Positions 1-7,960 of a stretch of DNA of 64,000 nucleotides are shown piece after piece; the stretch's first letter is position 1, and each line of letters starts with the position of its first letter. The stretch covers positions 1,612,001 to 1,676,000 of the forward strand of contig NZ_CADIKC010000001.1 of assembly GCF_902859805.1 (NCBI RefSeq), written 5' to 3'. The translations under genes were made by a program, and so were the position numbers. Origin of the DNA: Paraburkholderia sediminicola (GTDB lineage: Bacteria; Pseudomonadota; Gammaproteobacteria; Burkholderiales; Burkholderiaceae). Under the pieces are notes generated by a model. It was not told the origin of the DNA, ran no database searches, and was given only the letters and a program-made list of their open reading frames with translations.

Positions 1-128
1 CCCAGGATAGGCGCCGTAAGGAACCACCCGCCGCCAACGTCTCGCAAGCCAAACTTCACGTTTTAAACTCTCGTTGCTGTTGCGAAGCCGGACCGGATAC
101 GCCAGCGCATCTTCTGACGGGAGCCACC

Positions 129-437
129 ATGCCGACCAGCACGCACAAATATTCGATCGAGGAACTGCTAGCCGCGCTTCTGCGCGATCAGGGCATCCAC
201 GAGGGGCACTGGGCGTTGAACGTTGAGTTTTCGGCGACGGGCGCTTCCGTCAAGCCGCAAGAGAACCCCGCGCGGACCTTGCCGGGGCTGATCGTCTCCG
301 TCAACAGCGCGACGCTGATGCGGGCGGACAGCACGGCGGAGGGTGCCGTCGATGCCGCTGCAGTGAACCCCCGCAAAAACACGACAAGCGCGAAACCCAC
401 GCGCAGCAGGAAGCCACAGTCGACCACGCTTCAGTAG
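129..437 (+). CDS. Hypothetical protein, 102 aa
   Basis: I do not recognise this protein. It begins at an ATG preceded by a GGGAG Shine-Dalgarno-like stretch. The N-terminal third (YSIEELLAALLRDQG) looks helical and could be a small folded unit; a central part (ALNVEFSATGASVKP, PGLIVSVNSATLMRA) has beta-strand character; the last 30 residues are low-complexity, rich in Lys, Arg, Thr and Ser and probably disordered. There is no signal peptide or membrane segment. It stands alone upstream of the 52-residue gene at 630, with about 190 bp of regulatory-looking sequence between them. A small cytoplasmic protein is the most that can be said. Confidence 0.6.
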   Translation: MPTSTHKYSIEELLAALLRDQGIHEGHWALNVEFSATGASVKPQENPARTLPGLIVSVNSATLMRADSTAEGAVDAAAVNPRKNTTSAKPTRSRKPQSTTLQ

Positions 438-476
438 ACGGACGCTTTTGACCCTGAAATATAAAAAACGGGGACG

Positions 477-505
477 TTGTCATGGTGCGACGCACCATGG
501 ATAAA
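477..505 (+). promoter_or_regulatory. Candidate promoter with palindromic operator
   Basis: TTGTCA (477-482) and GATAAA (500-505) are separated by 17 bp and resemble a sigma-70 promoter. The spacer is almost wholly filled by a 19-base palindrome, CATGGTGCG-A-CGCACCATG (481-499), so a repressor bound here would occlude the promoter. The likely target is the small gene at 630. Function is inferred from layout only. Confidence 0.4.
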
Positions 506-561
506 AACCCTGTGACAACACACCACACCCGAGAAATTGCTGCATTGCACTAGCTTTTGCC

Positions 562-600
562 TAGGGAAAACCCTATAATTCTTCTTAAGGGAAAACCCTA
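562..600 (+). promoter_or_regulatory. Two TAGGGAAAACCCTA-type elements and a TATAAT box
   Basis: An inverted repeat TAGGGAAAACCCTA lies at 562-575, and a second near-identical copy, AGGGAAAACCCTA, at 588-600; the copies start 25 bp apart. A consensus TATAAT (574-579) overlaps the end of the first copy. The pair sits 30 bp upstream of the ATG at 630, so it is probably a regulated promoter or operator pair of that gene. A related element recurs at 57575-57587. Confidence 0.45.
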
Positions 601-629
601 GCTAATGCAGTAACCAACCGGGAGTCGCC

Positions 630-788
630 ATGAGCTTCATTTTTGCACTGTTCCAAAAGGTCAGCGACCTCTTTGCGTCGCCCCATCTGCCGCTGGATTC
701 GGACTACTCGTACGCAGCACGTAGCCGCGAAGCAGAGCGCATGCGCAAAGCGCAATCCACGTTGTTCGGCATCAAGCTGAGCGACTAA
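630..788 (+). CDS. Small conserved-looking protein, 52 aa (DUF3563-like?)
   Basis: This short gene starts at ATG 630 after a GGGAG Shine-Dalgarno sequence (620-624 region) and ends at tandem TAA stops. The product begins MSFIFALFQKVSDLF, an amphipathic helix, followed by a charged segment (RSREAERMRKA). Its size and the pattern of amphipathic start plus 'EAERMRK' charged helix recall the DUF3563 small proteins common in Burkholderiaceae, but the match is loose and I am not certain. It has a dedicated promoter region (477-600) and terminator (863-907), so it is transcribed alone. Role unknown. Confidence 0.65.
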   Translation: MSFIFALFQKVSDLFASPHLPLDSDYSYAARSREAERMRKAQSTLFGIKLSD

Positions 789-862
789 TAAAGCAAAGCT
801 GTACGGCCTGAGCGCGGACCATCGCGCATGGGCGCGCACGTCGAGTGCGCCTCGCATCATTG

Positions 863-907
863 AAGCCACCGCCCGCGAAACGCGCGCTGTGGCTTTTGTT
901 TTTTTGT
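863..907 (+). terminator. Rho-independent terminator of the 52-aa gene
   Basis: AAGCCAC (863-869) pairs with GTGGCTT (889-895), with GC-rich sequence allowing further inner pairing, and is followed by a run of T (TTTTGTTTTTTTG). It lies 75 bp after the stop at 788. Confidence 0.7.
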
Positions 908-1225
908 GCGGTTACCGCCCAATTCCCCGTTTTTCCGAATATTTCCTGGCCGAAATGAATGTAACGGCGCCTCACACGGCACCGTCGTGTCATTCAGTTG
1001 ATTCACCGCGCATGCGTTGTAGACGGGCGGCGAAGGTCCAAGAGAGTGCCATTCATCAGTCCCTTTCATTGAAATGTGCGCTTACAAGTGCTCACGTCTT
1101 CATGCGGTTTGCACCGCTAAAGTTGGTCTCAAGCGTACGGCGTCTGGTCCGAATCCCAAATCGCGGTTCGATGTTGGCCGAACACGGGCGCTGGCTTGAT
1201 ACAAAACTTTGCATGGGAGGTCACT
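908..1225. other. Intergenic, no gene recognised
   Basis: Between the terminator and the His-rich protein gene I see no convincing ORF, RNA gene or repeat. Only the Shine-Dalgarno GGGAGG at about 1215-1220 can be assigned, to the gene at 1226. Confidence 0.5.
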
Positions 1226-1528
1226 ATGAAAACCTTTAACAAGACGTCGCGTTCGATCGTTGCAACCTTGCTGGCGGGCGGCGCGTTGCTCGCAGCCGGC
1301 AGTGCTTTCGCTCAGGAACGGGTGGTTGTCGAGAATGGTCCGGGACCGGCGGTTTACGGTCAGCCGCACATGACGCCGGTGGGCGTGTCGATCAACATCG
1401 GCTGGCATGGCGATCGTTACTACGACGGCCATCGTTATTGGGCTCATGACGACTGGATGCGCCATCATCCGCACGACTACGATCCGCATCACCACGACGA
1501 CCGTCGCCCGCCGCCGCCGCGCTACTAA
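1226..1528 (+). CDS. Exported His-rich small protein, 100 aa
   Basis: The start is ATG 1226, 5 bases after GGGAGG; an upstream in-frame codon at 1196 would spoil the signal peptide. Residues 1-29 form a classical signal peptide (KTSRSIVATLLAGGALLAAG, cleavage after SAFA). The mature 70 residues contain a short Gly/Pro-rich part and a C-terminal tail crowded with His, Asp and Tyr (HHPHDYDPHHHDDR) that ends in a Pro run. Such tails can bind Ni, Zn or Cu, and periplasmic metal buffering is a reasonable guess, but no named family is recognised. It is a single gene followed by hairpins. Confidence 0.7.
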   Translation: MKTFNKTSRSIVATLLAGGALLAAGSAFAQERVVVENGPGPAVYGQPHMTPVGVSINIGWHGDRYYDGHRYWAHDDWMRHHPHDYDPHHHDDRRPPPPRY

Positions 1529-1542
1529 TGCGCGCATGACGG

Positions 1543-1602
1543 CGCCGCGTGACGCGGCGTGAAGTCCGCAAAGCCGGTCCTTCCTCACGGAAGACCGGCT
1601 TT
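1543..1602 (+). terminator. Tandem hairpins, probable terminator
   Basis: A 7-bp stem CGCCGCG-TGA-CGCGGCG (1543-1559) is followed by AAAGCCGGTC (1570-1579) pairing with GACCGGCTTT (1593-1602), extended inside by TTCC/GGAA. The T tract after it is short, so termination may be partial. Confidence 0.5.
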
Positions 1603-1676
1603 GTCGCATTCGGTCTTGGAAAACGGCCTGCTGCGCTATGCTTGAATGCTTTCATCGAAGGCAGCAGGAGAGCGGC

Positions 1677-2591
1677 GTGGACAAGGCAGTCATAGGCGTA
1701 GTGGGCACGGGATTGATGGGCGTCGGCATTGCGACGCAAAGCGCGTTGCATGGACATCGAACGATCGTTCACGACGTCGACCCGGCGCGCCTCGCGAGCG
1801 TCGCGCCCAAGGCAGAGGCGGTGCTCGACGAACTGATCGACGCCGGACGCATCGACCAAGCCGCCAAACAGGCAGCCCTCGCGCGCATCGAGACGCATGC
1901 GCAACTCGACGTCATGGCGTCGGCGCAATTCGTGATCGAGGCGATTCCCGAGGTGCTCGAACTTAAGCATCGCCTGTATGCGGCGCTGACCGAGTTGATG
2001 GCAGACGACGCGATTCTCGCGAGCAACACCAGCGGTTTCCCGCCCGATCAGCTGGTTGCTCCGTTGCGCGCAAAGGAGCGTTTTCTGATCGCGCATTTCT
2101 GGAATCCGCCGCACATGATCCCGCTCGTCGAAGTCGTGCCGGGTACCGCGACCTTGCCGGAAGTCACCGAACGAACCACCGCGCTGATGAGCGCGATCGG
2201 CATGGAGCCGGTGGTGCTGGCGAAGGCGATTCCGGGTTTTGTCGGCAACCGGCTGCAGTTCGCCGTGCTGCGCGAGGCGTTGAACATTGTGCGCTCGGGA
2301 GCGGCGACGCCTGACGTGGTCGATCGGGTCATGAAGGCGTCGCTCGGGCGCCGGTGGGGGATCGTCGGGCCGCTCGAGGGTGCGGACATGGGCGGCCTCG
2401 ACACCTTCCTCGACATCTCCACGCATCTGATGCCGGAGCTCGCTAAGGACGAAGACGTGCTCGATCTGCTGCGTGCCCAGGTCAATGCGGGCCGTGTTGG
2501 CGTACGCAGCGGTGCTGGTTTCTATGAGTGGGACGACGCCCATTTGGCGCGCGTCAAAGCGGGCCGCAAGCAGGTGATTAGTCGCGGTTAA
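1677..2591 (+). CDS. 3-hydroxyacyl-CoA dehydrogenase family protein
   Basis: The product oxidises 3-hydroxyacyl-CoA thioesters (or a related hydroxy acid) with NAD+. A Rossmann motif GTGLMG is at the N-terminus, followed by the acidic residue region 'HDVDPARL'; the central HFWNPPHMIPLVEVVPG block carries the catalytic His and the family Asn-Pro; the C-terminal dimerisation domain starts at PGFVGNRLQ and ends with GAGFYEW. At 304 residues it fits single-domain HBDH-type enzymes. I chose GTG 1677 because AGGAG lies 6 bases upstream and the motif then starts near residue 8; an ATG at 1638 would add a 13-residue extension with no homology-like character. It has no operon partner, so the substrate (3-hydroxybutyryl-CoA, carnitine or lambda-crystallin-type sugar acids) cannot be fixed. 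Confidence 0.85.
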   Translation: MDKAVIGVVGTGLMGVGIATQSALHGHRTIVHDVDPARLASVAPKAEAVLDELIDAGRIDQAAKQAALARIETHAQLDVMASAQFVIEAIPEVLELKHRLYAALTELMADDAILASNTSGFPPDQLVAPLRAKERFLIAHFWNPPHMIPLVEVVPGTATLPEVTERTTALMSAIGMEPVVLAKAIPGFVGNRLQFAVLREALNIVRSGAATPDVVDRVMKASLGRRWGIVGPLEGADMGGLDTFLDISTHLMPELAKDEDVLDLLRAQVNAGRVGVRSGAGFYEWDDAHLARVKAGRKQVISRG

Positions 2592-2640
2592 TGACGTTGC
2601 ATGCGCGTAGCGTGAATCCGAATATGCAATCGGAATAATC

Positions 2641-2687
2641 AGGCATTTGAAATGAACAATATGGAATTCAAATAATTTCAAATGCCT
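2641..2687. repeat. 13-bp perfect inverted repeat in AT-rich leader of tpsA
   Basis: AGGCATTTGAAAT (2641-2653) and ATTTCAAATGCCT (2675-2687) are exact complements separated by 21 bases. They lie in an unusually AT-rich 257-bp gap upstream of the two-partner secretion genes. It could be a terminator for the dehydrogenase gene (a short T run follows) or an operator or silencer target for the secretion locus. Confidence 0.55.
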
Positions 2688-2848
2688 TTCTGCAATAATA
2701 AAAATGTAATGTTTCGGCGATAAAAAACTCCTGAAAAACCCTAAAGAACTCTCGATACTCGCCGTTATTGATCATACGAAAGACGCGGTTCCCTAAAGCC
2801 GCGCGAGAAAGACCAAACTGATCGAGAGAGCCCGCAACGAAAAGTTGC

Positions 2849-5050
2849 GTGAAAACAAGAATGTTTCGGAGCGCACGGGGTAGGAGTGCGGGCCGTGGGA
2901 AGCCGCGTCCGCATCGCCAACGAGTCAAGCTGATCGTTGTATTGCTGGCTGCCGCGCCTTTAGGCGCGAGTGCGGCGGGCATTGCTATTGACGGCGGAAC
3001 TGCAACAACAGTTTCAACCGCAGCGAATGGCCATCAGACAGTCAATATCGCGCCGACAGTAGCCGGGGTTTCAAATAACACCTATAGCAGTTTCAACGTA
3101 GACGCAACCGGCGCTTCACTTAATAACGTCGGTATCAATGCTCGAACGATTGTCAATCAGGTAACGAGTACCAATCCCAGCGTTATTAGCGGTCGAATCG
3201 ATGTGCTCGGCTCGCGTGCGAACGTGGTATTGGCCAATCCGAACGGCATTACGGTTAATGGCGGTTCATTCGTCAATACCGGCCGTGTCGCACTGACCAC
3301 TGGGCACGTCAGTTTCAAGGACACCATTCCTGTCGCGGGAATTCCGGAACGCGACATCGTGCTCGACACCAGCACCGGGACGATCGTCGTCGGGCCGCAA
3401 GGATTGGCGAGCGCGTTGATCGGGCTCGATCTGATCGCGAAGAATGTGCAGATCAACGGGCCGCTCACCAACGGCTTCACGTCGCCGACCGCCTACGTGC
3501 GCGCGGTGGCCGGCAACAGCAATGTCACGCTGAACACGGCGGTTTCGCCGAACGACAACAGCAACGACTGGCTCACGCTGAGTCCCTCCACCAGCGCAGC
3601 CACGGCTAGCTCATTCGCCATCGACATCACCGCTGCCGGCAGTCTGACGAGCGGCCGTGTGCAACTGATCGTCACCGATAAAGGCCCGGGCGTGCGCAGC
3701 GCCGGGCCGATGAACGCATCGCTCGGCGATTTCACGCTGTCGTCGAACGGGTCGGTGCAGTTCTCCAATACCACGCTGACGGCGCAGAACAATCTCGATC
3801 TGCAAGTGCAGGACAGCGTGACGTTGTCAGATACAAAGCTGAAGGCGAACAGTGGTTCGGCGACCTTGAGCGCGAGCGGCGCAGTCAGCCTGACGGGAAG
3901 CAGCCTGCTCGCCGATGCCGGTATCGACGTGAGCGGTGCGGGCATCGCGCTGGCGCAGGACGCCACGGCGCAATCGGTAATCGCCTCGACCACCAGCGGC
4001 GTGGTGCTGACCAGCACCGGCGACATCACGAATGTCGGTTCGCTGATACAGGGCCAGCAGAAGAACACCGCTGATACCGCATCGTTCGGCGCGGTCACGT
4101 TGAACGCCACCGGCAACATACTGAATCAGTCGACACCCACCGGCCTGCTTGGCGTCGTGTACGGTGCGGCGGGCGATGTGTCCGTGACGGCTGGCGGCTC
4201 CGTGACGAATCAGAACGCACGCATTCTGTCGAACCAGAACCTGACGATCACTGCCGGCGGCGATGTCGACAACATCGTCGATCATTCGAGCGGTGTGAAC
4301 GGCGGCGCGCCGGTCAGCTATTCGGACCGCAGCTGGCGCCTGATTTTCGTAGAACATCGTGACGACGGCTTCAATGTCGACTACGGCACGCTCGCCGATC
4401 CGGACAAACTCTCCTACCTGAGCGCCAACGTTGGCAACGTGACGATTGCCGCGCAGAACGTTCACAACATCGGCGGCACGATTCTCGCGCAAATCGACCC
4501 GAAAAATCCGACCGTCGGCGGCACGATTTCGATCACCGCGCGCGACCAGCTGCTGACGCAGGCGATCTTCACCGGCCAGGCGTCGTTTCATCAAACGTGT
4601 TTCTTCTTTTGCAGTTCGAGTTCGTCGAGCAACGTGCAGGGCTACGGAGGCGTGATCCAGGCGAACAATAACATCACGCTGAAGGCCGGCACGCAGATCA
4701 CCAACACGGGCGGTCTCGTATCGGCGGAAGGTACGCTCAAGCTCGACGCGCCCAAGACTCTCGCACAAGCTGTTCTCGGCTACACCGCGATCAACCGTAC
4801 GCACGACCTCAAAGCGTGGTTCGGCAACGCGTGGTCGGCGATTTTCGCGGCCGACACGGGCGGCCTGTTCCTTGGTGGCAGCGGCCAGGTCGAGCTGACC
4901 GGCGAGGCGGATATTGAAGGTGGCGCGTTCAACGCGCCCAGCGGCATCAAAGCCGCGGGCGGCGTGAACACGATTAGCGCGCCGTATCGCGCGCCGGTCA
5001 CGATCGGCAATCACAACCATCTCGGCCTCGTGTCGTGGTTCGGGCTATGA
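2849..5050 (+). CDS. Short TpsA exoprotein, filamentous haemagglutinin-type
   Basis: This is a secreted beta-helical protein of the two-partner secretion (type Vb) pathway. A basic N-region and hydrophobic core (LIVVLLAAAPLGASAAG) form the signal sequence. The TPS secretion domain follows (TVNIAPTVAGVSNNTYSSFN), with the diagnostic NPNGI motif near residue 130. The rest is a run of short beta-strand repeats (e.g. GDVSVTAGGSVTNQN, TLKAGTQITNTGG), ending abruptly at a hydrophobic WFGL. At 733 residues it is short for an adhesin and has no recognisable toxin tip. A Cys pair (HQTCFFFC) followed by a Ser run is odd for this class. GTG 2849 is the longest start; ATG 2861 is an alternative and neither has a good Shine-Dalgarno. 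Its stop overlaps the tpsB start (ATGA), indicating coupled translation with its transporter. Confidence 0.85.
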   Translation: MKTRMFRSARGRSAGRGKPRPHRQRVKLIVVLLAAAPLGASAAGIAIDGGTATTVSTAANGHQTVNIAPTVAGVSNNTYSSFNVDATGASLNNVGINARTIVNQVTSTNPSVISGRIDVLGSRANVVLANPNGITVNGGSFVNTGRVALTTGHVSFKDTIPVAGIPERDIVLDTSTGTIVVGPQGLASALIGLDLIAKNVQINGPLTNGFTSPTAYVRAVAGNSNVTLNTAVSPNDNSNDWLTLSPSTSAATASSFAIDITAAGSLTSGRVQLIVTDKGPGVRSAGPMNASLGDFTLSSNGSVQFSNTTLTAQNNLDLQVQDSVTLSDTKLKANSGSATLSASGAVSLTGSSLLADAGIDVSGAGIALAQDATAQSVIASTTSGVVLTSTGDITNVGSLIQGQQKNTADTASFGAVTLNATGNILNQSTPTGLLGVVYGAAGDVSVTAGGSVTNQNARILSNQNLTITAGGDVDNIVDHSSGVNGGAPVSYSDRSWRLIFVEHRDDGFNVDYGTLADPDKLSYLSANVGNVTIAAQNVHNIGGTILAQIDPKNPTVGGTISITARDQLLTQAIFTGQASFHQTCFFFCSSSSSSNVQGYGGVIQANNNITLKAGTQITNTGGLVSAEGTLKLDAPKTLAQAVLGYTAINRTHDLKAWFGNAWSAIFAADTGGLFLGGSGQVELTGEADIEGGAFNAPSGIKAAGGVNTISAPYRAPVTIGNHNHLGLVSWFGL

Positions 5051-6912
5051 GCCGGGCTATGCACCAGGCTATGAAGCGCGCCATGACCCGGACCACGAAG
5101 CGCCGCGCGCCCCGGCTCGCGCGTTGCACGCTGGCAATCCTCGCCGGCGCGGCAGCGGTGCGCGGATTCGCGCAAACGCCGCCGGGATTGCCGAATGCGG
5201 CGGCATTGGGCGGCGTGCCCTTCGGTGCGCCCGTGCGCGCCGAGCAGGACCCGGCGCAACGTCTCCTGCAGGAGCAACGCGATCGCCAGCGGCGCGACGA
5301 AATCCAGCAACCGCCTCCACAGATCGAAGTGCCGCAGCCGACGGTGGTCAACCTGCCTGAAGGTGCGGATGTCGAAACGCTGCCTGACGTCGAGCCGCTG
5401 TTCAAGATCGACCACATCGATTTCATCGGCGACACCGCGCTCGGCGCGAGCGAACTCGAGAGAATTGCCGCGCCATTCATCGGCAAGCAGCTCGGCCGCA
5501 ATCGCATCAACCTGCTGCTGCGCCGCGTGACCGAAGCGTTCATCGCACGCGGCTACATCACGACGCGTGCGTATCTCGGCGCGCAGAATCTCGCCTCCGG
5601 TACGCTGAAGATCAACATCGTCGACGGCAAGGTGTCGGCCTTTACGCTGAACGGCAAACCGCTGCGTCCGCGCGATCCGAACGAGCCGTGGTACAGGACA
5701 CACGGCGGCGGCCTGCTGACCGATGCAGGCACCGCATGGGCTTTCGGCGACAGCACGGGTGACGTGCTGCGCTTGCCTGACCTCGAACAAGGCGTCGACC
5801 AGATTAACCGGCTGCGTCGCAATCAGGCTGAGATCCAGATCATGCCGGGCGAGACACCGGGCGATTCGGTGGTGGCGATCACGAACCACTACGGCGACCG
5901 TGTTTTCTACGACCTCGGGATCGACAACTACGGCAGCTCGCAAACCGGCACGCTGCGCTATCGCGCCGGTGTCGAAGCGGACAACCTGATCGGTTTGCAG
6001 GAGTCGCTGTCGTTCAGCTACGTCGGCACGCAGGACAGCAACGCAGTGGTGTTTTCCGCAGCGGCGCCGTACGGCTATCAGACCTTCAGCTACACGACGT
6101 CGCTGTCCGAATACCAGCAGACCATCAGCGATGTCGCGCTGCTCCAGGGCCGCACATTCAGCCAGATTCTCGGCTGGAACGACGTGCTGACACGCTCGCG
6201 CACCGGACGCACCAGCGTCGATGTCACGCTCACCAAAATGCGCACGGAACGCAGCCTGAACGGCATCGACCTGGCGCCGCAGGACCTCACGGTGTTGCGC
6301 GTCGGCCTGAATGGTTTGCGCCGCTTCGTCGCGCAAGATCAGGCGGCGGCCGCGACATGGGACGTCGGCGTGTCGCAAGGTTTGCCGTGGCTCTCCGCAA
6401 GCCATGACGCCCCCGATATCGACGAAGTCGATGCGCACAGCCAGTTCACCAAACTCGATGCAACCGCCACGCTGCAGATCGCGCTCGGTACGCTGGCCGG
6501 CACGCAATGGACCTATCGCGGCACGTTGCGCGGGCAGTACAGCCACGTCGCGATGTTCGGCAACGAGCAGATCTTCCTCGGCGGCATGGATTCCGTGCGC
6601 GGCTTTACCGAAGGCGGTATCGCCGGCGACAGCGGCTTCTATCTGCGCAACGAGGCCGCATGGCAGAACGTCCCGGTCCGGCACGACGCGCATCTCGAAC
6701 CGTACGTCTTTCTCGACGGCGGCAAATCGCATCTGGTCGCGCAGGGCGGTTGGCCGACGCTCATGGGCACCGGCATCGGCGCGCGCGCGCAATGGCGCTA
6801 CAAAACACAAACCGTCACTAGCGAGGTGCTGCTTGGTCAGGCCTTGCTCCAACCCGCCGCACTGGGGAAAAAAGCCACCGTGCTGCTTGCCACACTCAAC
6901 TGGTCACTCTGA
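5047..6912 (+). CDS. TpsB outer-membrane transporter (FhaC/ShlB family)
   Basis: This is the outer-membrane pore that recognises TPS domains and translocates TpsA proteins. The start ATG 5047 overlaps the TGA of the short tpsA; GTG 5035 is possible but has no better site. After a signal peptide (LAILAGAAAVRGFAQ) comes a linker rich in Gln and Pro, then a POTRA domain (FKIDHIDFIGDTALG... ITTRAYL, about residues 119-176), a second less obvious POTRA, and a 16-strand barrel. The conserved SVRGF motif of loop L6 is present (about residue 517) and the chain ends in a hydrophobic-aromatic strand (LLATLNWSL) as expected for a barrel. It is the only TpsB in the window, so it may serve both the short and the giant TpsA. 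Confidence 0.9.
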   Translation: MSRAMHQAMKRAMTRTTKRRAPRLARCTLAILAGAAAVRGFAQTPPGLPNAAALGGVPFGAPVRAEQDPAQRLLQEQRDRQRRDEIQQPPPQIEVPQPTVVNLPEGADVETLPDVEPLFKIDHIDFIGDTALGASELERIAAPFIGKQLGRNRINLLLRRVTEAFIARGYITTRAYLGAQNLASGTLKINIVDGKVSAFTLNGKPLRPRDPNEPWYRTHGGGLLTDAGTAWAFGDSTGDVLRLPDLEQGVDQINRLRRNQAEIQIMPGETPGDSVVAITNHYGDRVFYDLGIDNYGSSQTGTLRYRAGVEADNLIGLQESLSFSYVGTQDSNAVVFSAAAPYGYQTFSYTTSLSEYQQTISDVALLQGRTFSQILGWNDVLTRSRTGRTSVDVTLTKMRTERSLNGIDLAPQDLTVLRVGLNGLRRFVAQDQAAAATWDVGVSQGLPWLSASHDAPDIDEVDAHSQFTKLDATATLQIALGTLAGTQWTYRGTLRGQYSHVAMFGNEQIFLGGMDSVRGFTEGGIAGDSGFYLRNEAAWQNVPVRHDAHLEPYVFLDGGKSHLVAQGGWPTLMGTGIGARAQWRYKTQTVTSEVLLGQALLQPAALGKKATVLLATLNWSL

Positions 6913-6922
6913 AGAGGTTCAT

Positions 6923-7831
6923 ATGAAACATCGTCCGATCGCAGTCAGGATTCGCAACGCCACGTTGATCGCCACGCTCGGTCTTGCCGCCGGTCTGCTG
7001 CCCGCAGCGCACGCGGCCAACAAGCCCACGGCAAAACCTTCGGCCGACAAGCCAGCGGATGCCGCCAGCGGCGCGTTGCCTGCAAACGGCGTGGCGCGCG
7101 TCAACAACGTCGTGATTACGCAGGACCAACTCGACCAGGCCGTGCGTGCGCTGAACGTGCCGGATACGCCTGCGTTGCGTGCGTCGGTGAAGAATCAGCT
7201 GATCGCGCGTGAACTGTTCCGCCAGGCTGCCGAGAAGCAGCACTACGAATCGCGCCCGCAAGTCGTGGCCGCGGTGGAGCAAGCCAAGACGGCTGCGATG
7301 ACCGCTGCGTATCTGCGCGATCAGGTCAAACCCGCGCCCGTCACCGACGCCGATGTGAAGGCGAAATACGACGCCATCGTCGCGACCCTTGGCGAGAACG
7401 AATACAAGCCGAGCGCAATCGCCGTGAAAGATGCCGACACCGCGCAAACGGTGCTCACGCAACTGAAGAAGGGCACCGACTTCGCGCAACTCGCGAAGCA
7501 GTACAGCCAGGGTCCGGGCGCGGCGCAAGGCGGCGCGATGAACTGGATTTCGTTCAAGACGCCGATCCAGCCGGGTAACACACAGAACTGGCCGCAGCCG
7601 CTCGCCGAAGCGCTCGTCAAGTTGCCGCAAGGCGGCGTGTCGAGCACGCCGGTGCAAATCGGCGACGCGTACTGGATTCTGCGTGTCGACGAAAAGCGTC
7701 CGACGCAGATTCCCCAGTACGACCAGATCAAGGACGCGCTGCGCAAGCAGCTCGAACAGGTTGCGCTGGAGAAAGCCACGGCACAGGTCGTAGTCGATCT
7801 GATGAAGAACGCGCGCATTCAGCAGCAGTAA
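6923..7831 (+). CDS. Periplasmic parvulin-type peptidyl-prolyl isomerase
   Basis: Residues 1-34 are a signal peptide ending AAHAA. A SurA-like N-terminal chaperone helix region (VNNVVITQDQLDQAVRAL, RELFRQAAEKQHYES) is followed by one rotamase domain (about residues 155-260; KKGTDFAQLAKQYSQGP, GGAMNWISF, GDAYWILRVDEKRP). The length (302) and layout match EpsD/Par27-type parvulins. It starts 10 bp after tpsB with a GAAGAGG Shine-Dalgarno, so it belongs to the secretion operon. In Bordetella the parvulin Par27 binds the FHA polypeptide in the periplasm (established knowledge); here the location between tpsB and the giant tpsA suggests the same job for TpsA chains. Confidence 0.88.
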   Translation: MKHRPIAVRIRNATLIATLGLAAGLLPAAHAANKPTAKPSADKPADAASGALPANGVARVNNVVITQDQLDQAVRALNVPDTPALRASVKNQLIARELFRQAAEKQHYESRPQVVAAVEQAKTAAMTAAYLRDQVKPAPVTDADVKAKYDAIVATLGENEYKPSAIAVKDADTAQTVLTQLKKGTDFAQLAKQYSQGPGAAQGGAMNWISFKTPIQPGNTQNWPQPLAEALVKLPQGGVSSTPVQIGDAYWILRVDEKRPTQIPQYDQIKDALRKQLEQVALEKATAQVVVDLMKNARIQQQ

Positions 7832-7853
7832 GAAGCCTCGCTTTCGCAGAGGT

Positions 7854-7911
7854 GCAGCGGACGGGGTGAAACCGCTGCAACGCCGTTTCGGGTTGGTCGC
7901 CCGGAACGGCG
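7854..7911 (+). other. Two consecutive hairpins before the giant tpsA
   Basis: GCAGCGG (7854-7860) pairs with CCGCTGC (7872-7878). Then CGCCGTTTCGGG (7881-7892) pairs with CCCGGAACGGCG (7900-7911) with one G-T pair. No T run follows, so this is more likely an mRNA-processing or partial attenuation structure between the parvulin gene and the very long downstream gene than a full terminator. Confidence 0.45.
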
Positions 7912-7960
7912 AGGAAGAAGTGCCGGAAGTACAAGAAGAACCAAAAAAGACGAGAGCACC

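Noticed and set aside
1392..2681. 429-codon minus-strand frame opposite the dehydrogenase gene
   Set aside because: The sense strand encodes a clear Rossmann enzyme; the antisense product is Arg/His-rich without motifs.
6311..7831. Parvulin extended upstream into tpsB
   Set aside because: The extension is a shifted frame of tpsB; ATG 6923 has a Shine-Dalgarno and a signal peptide.
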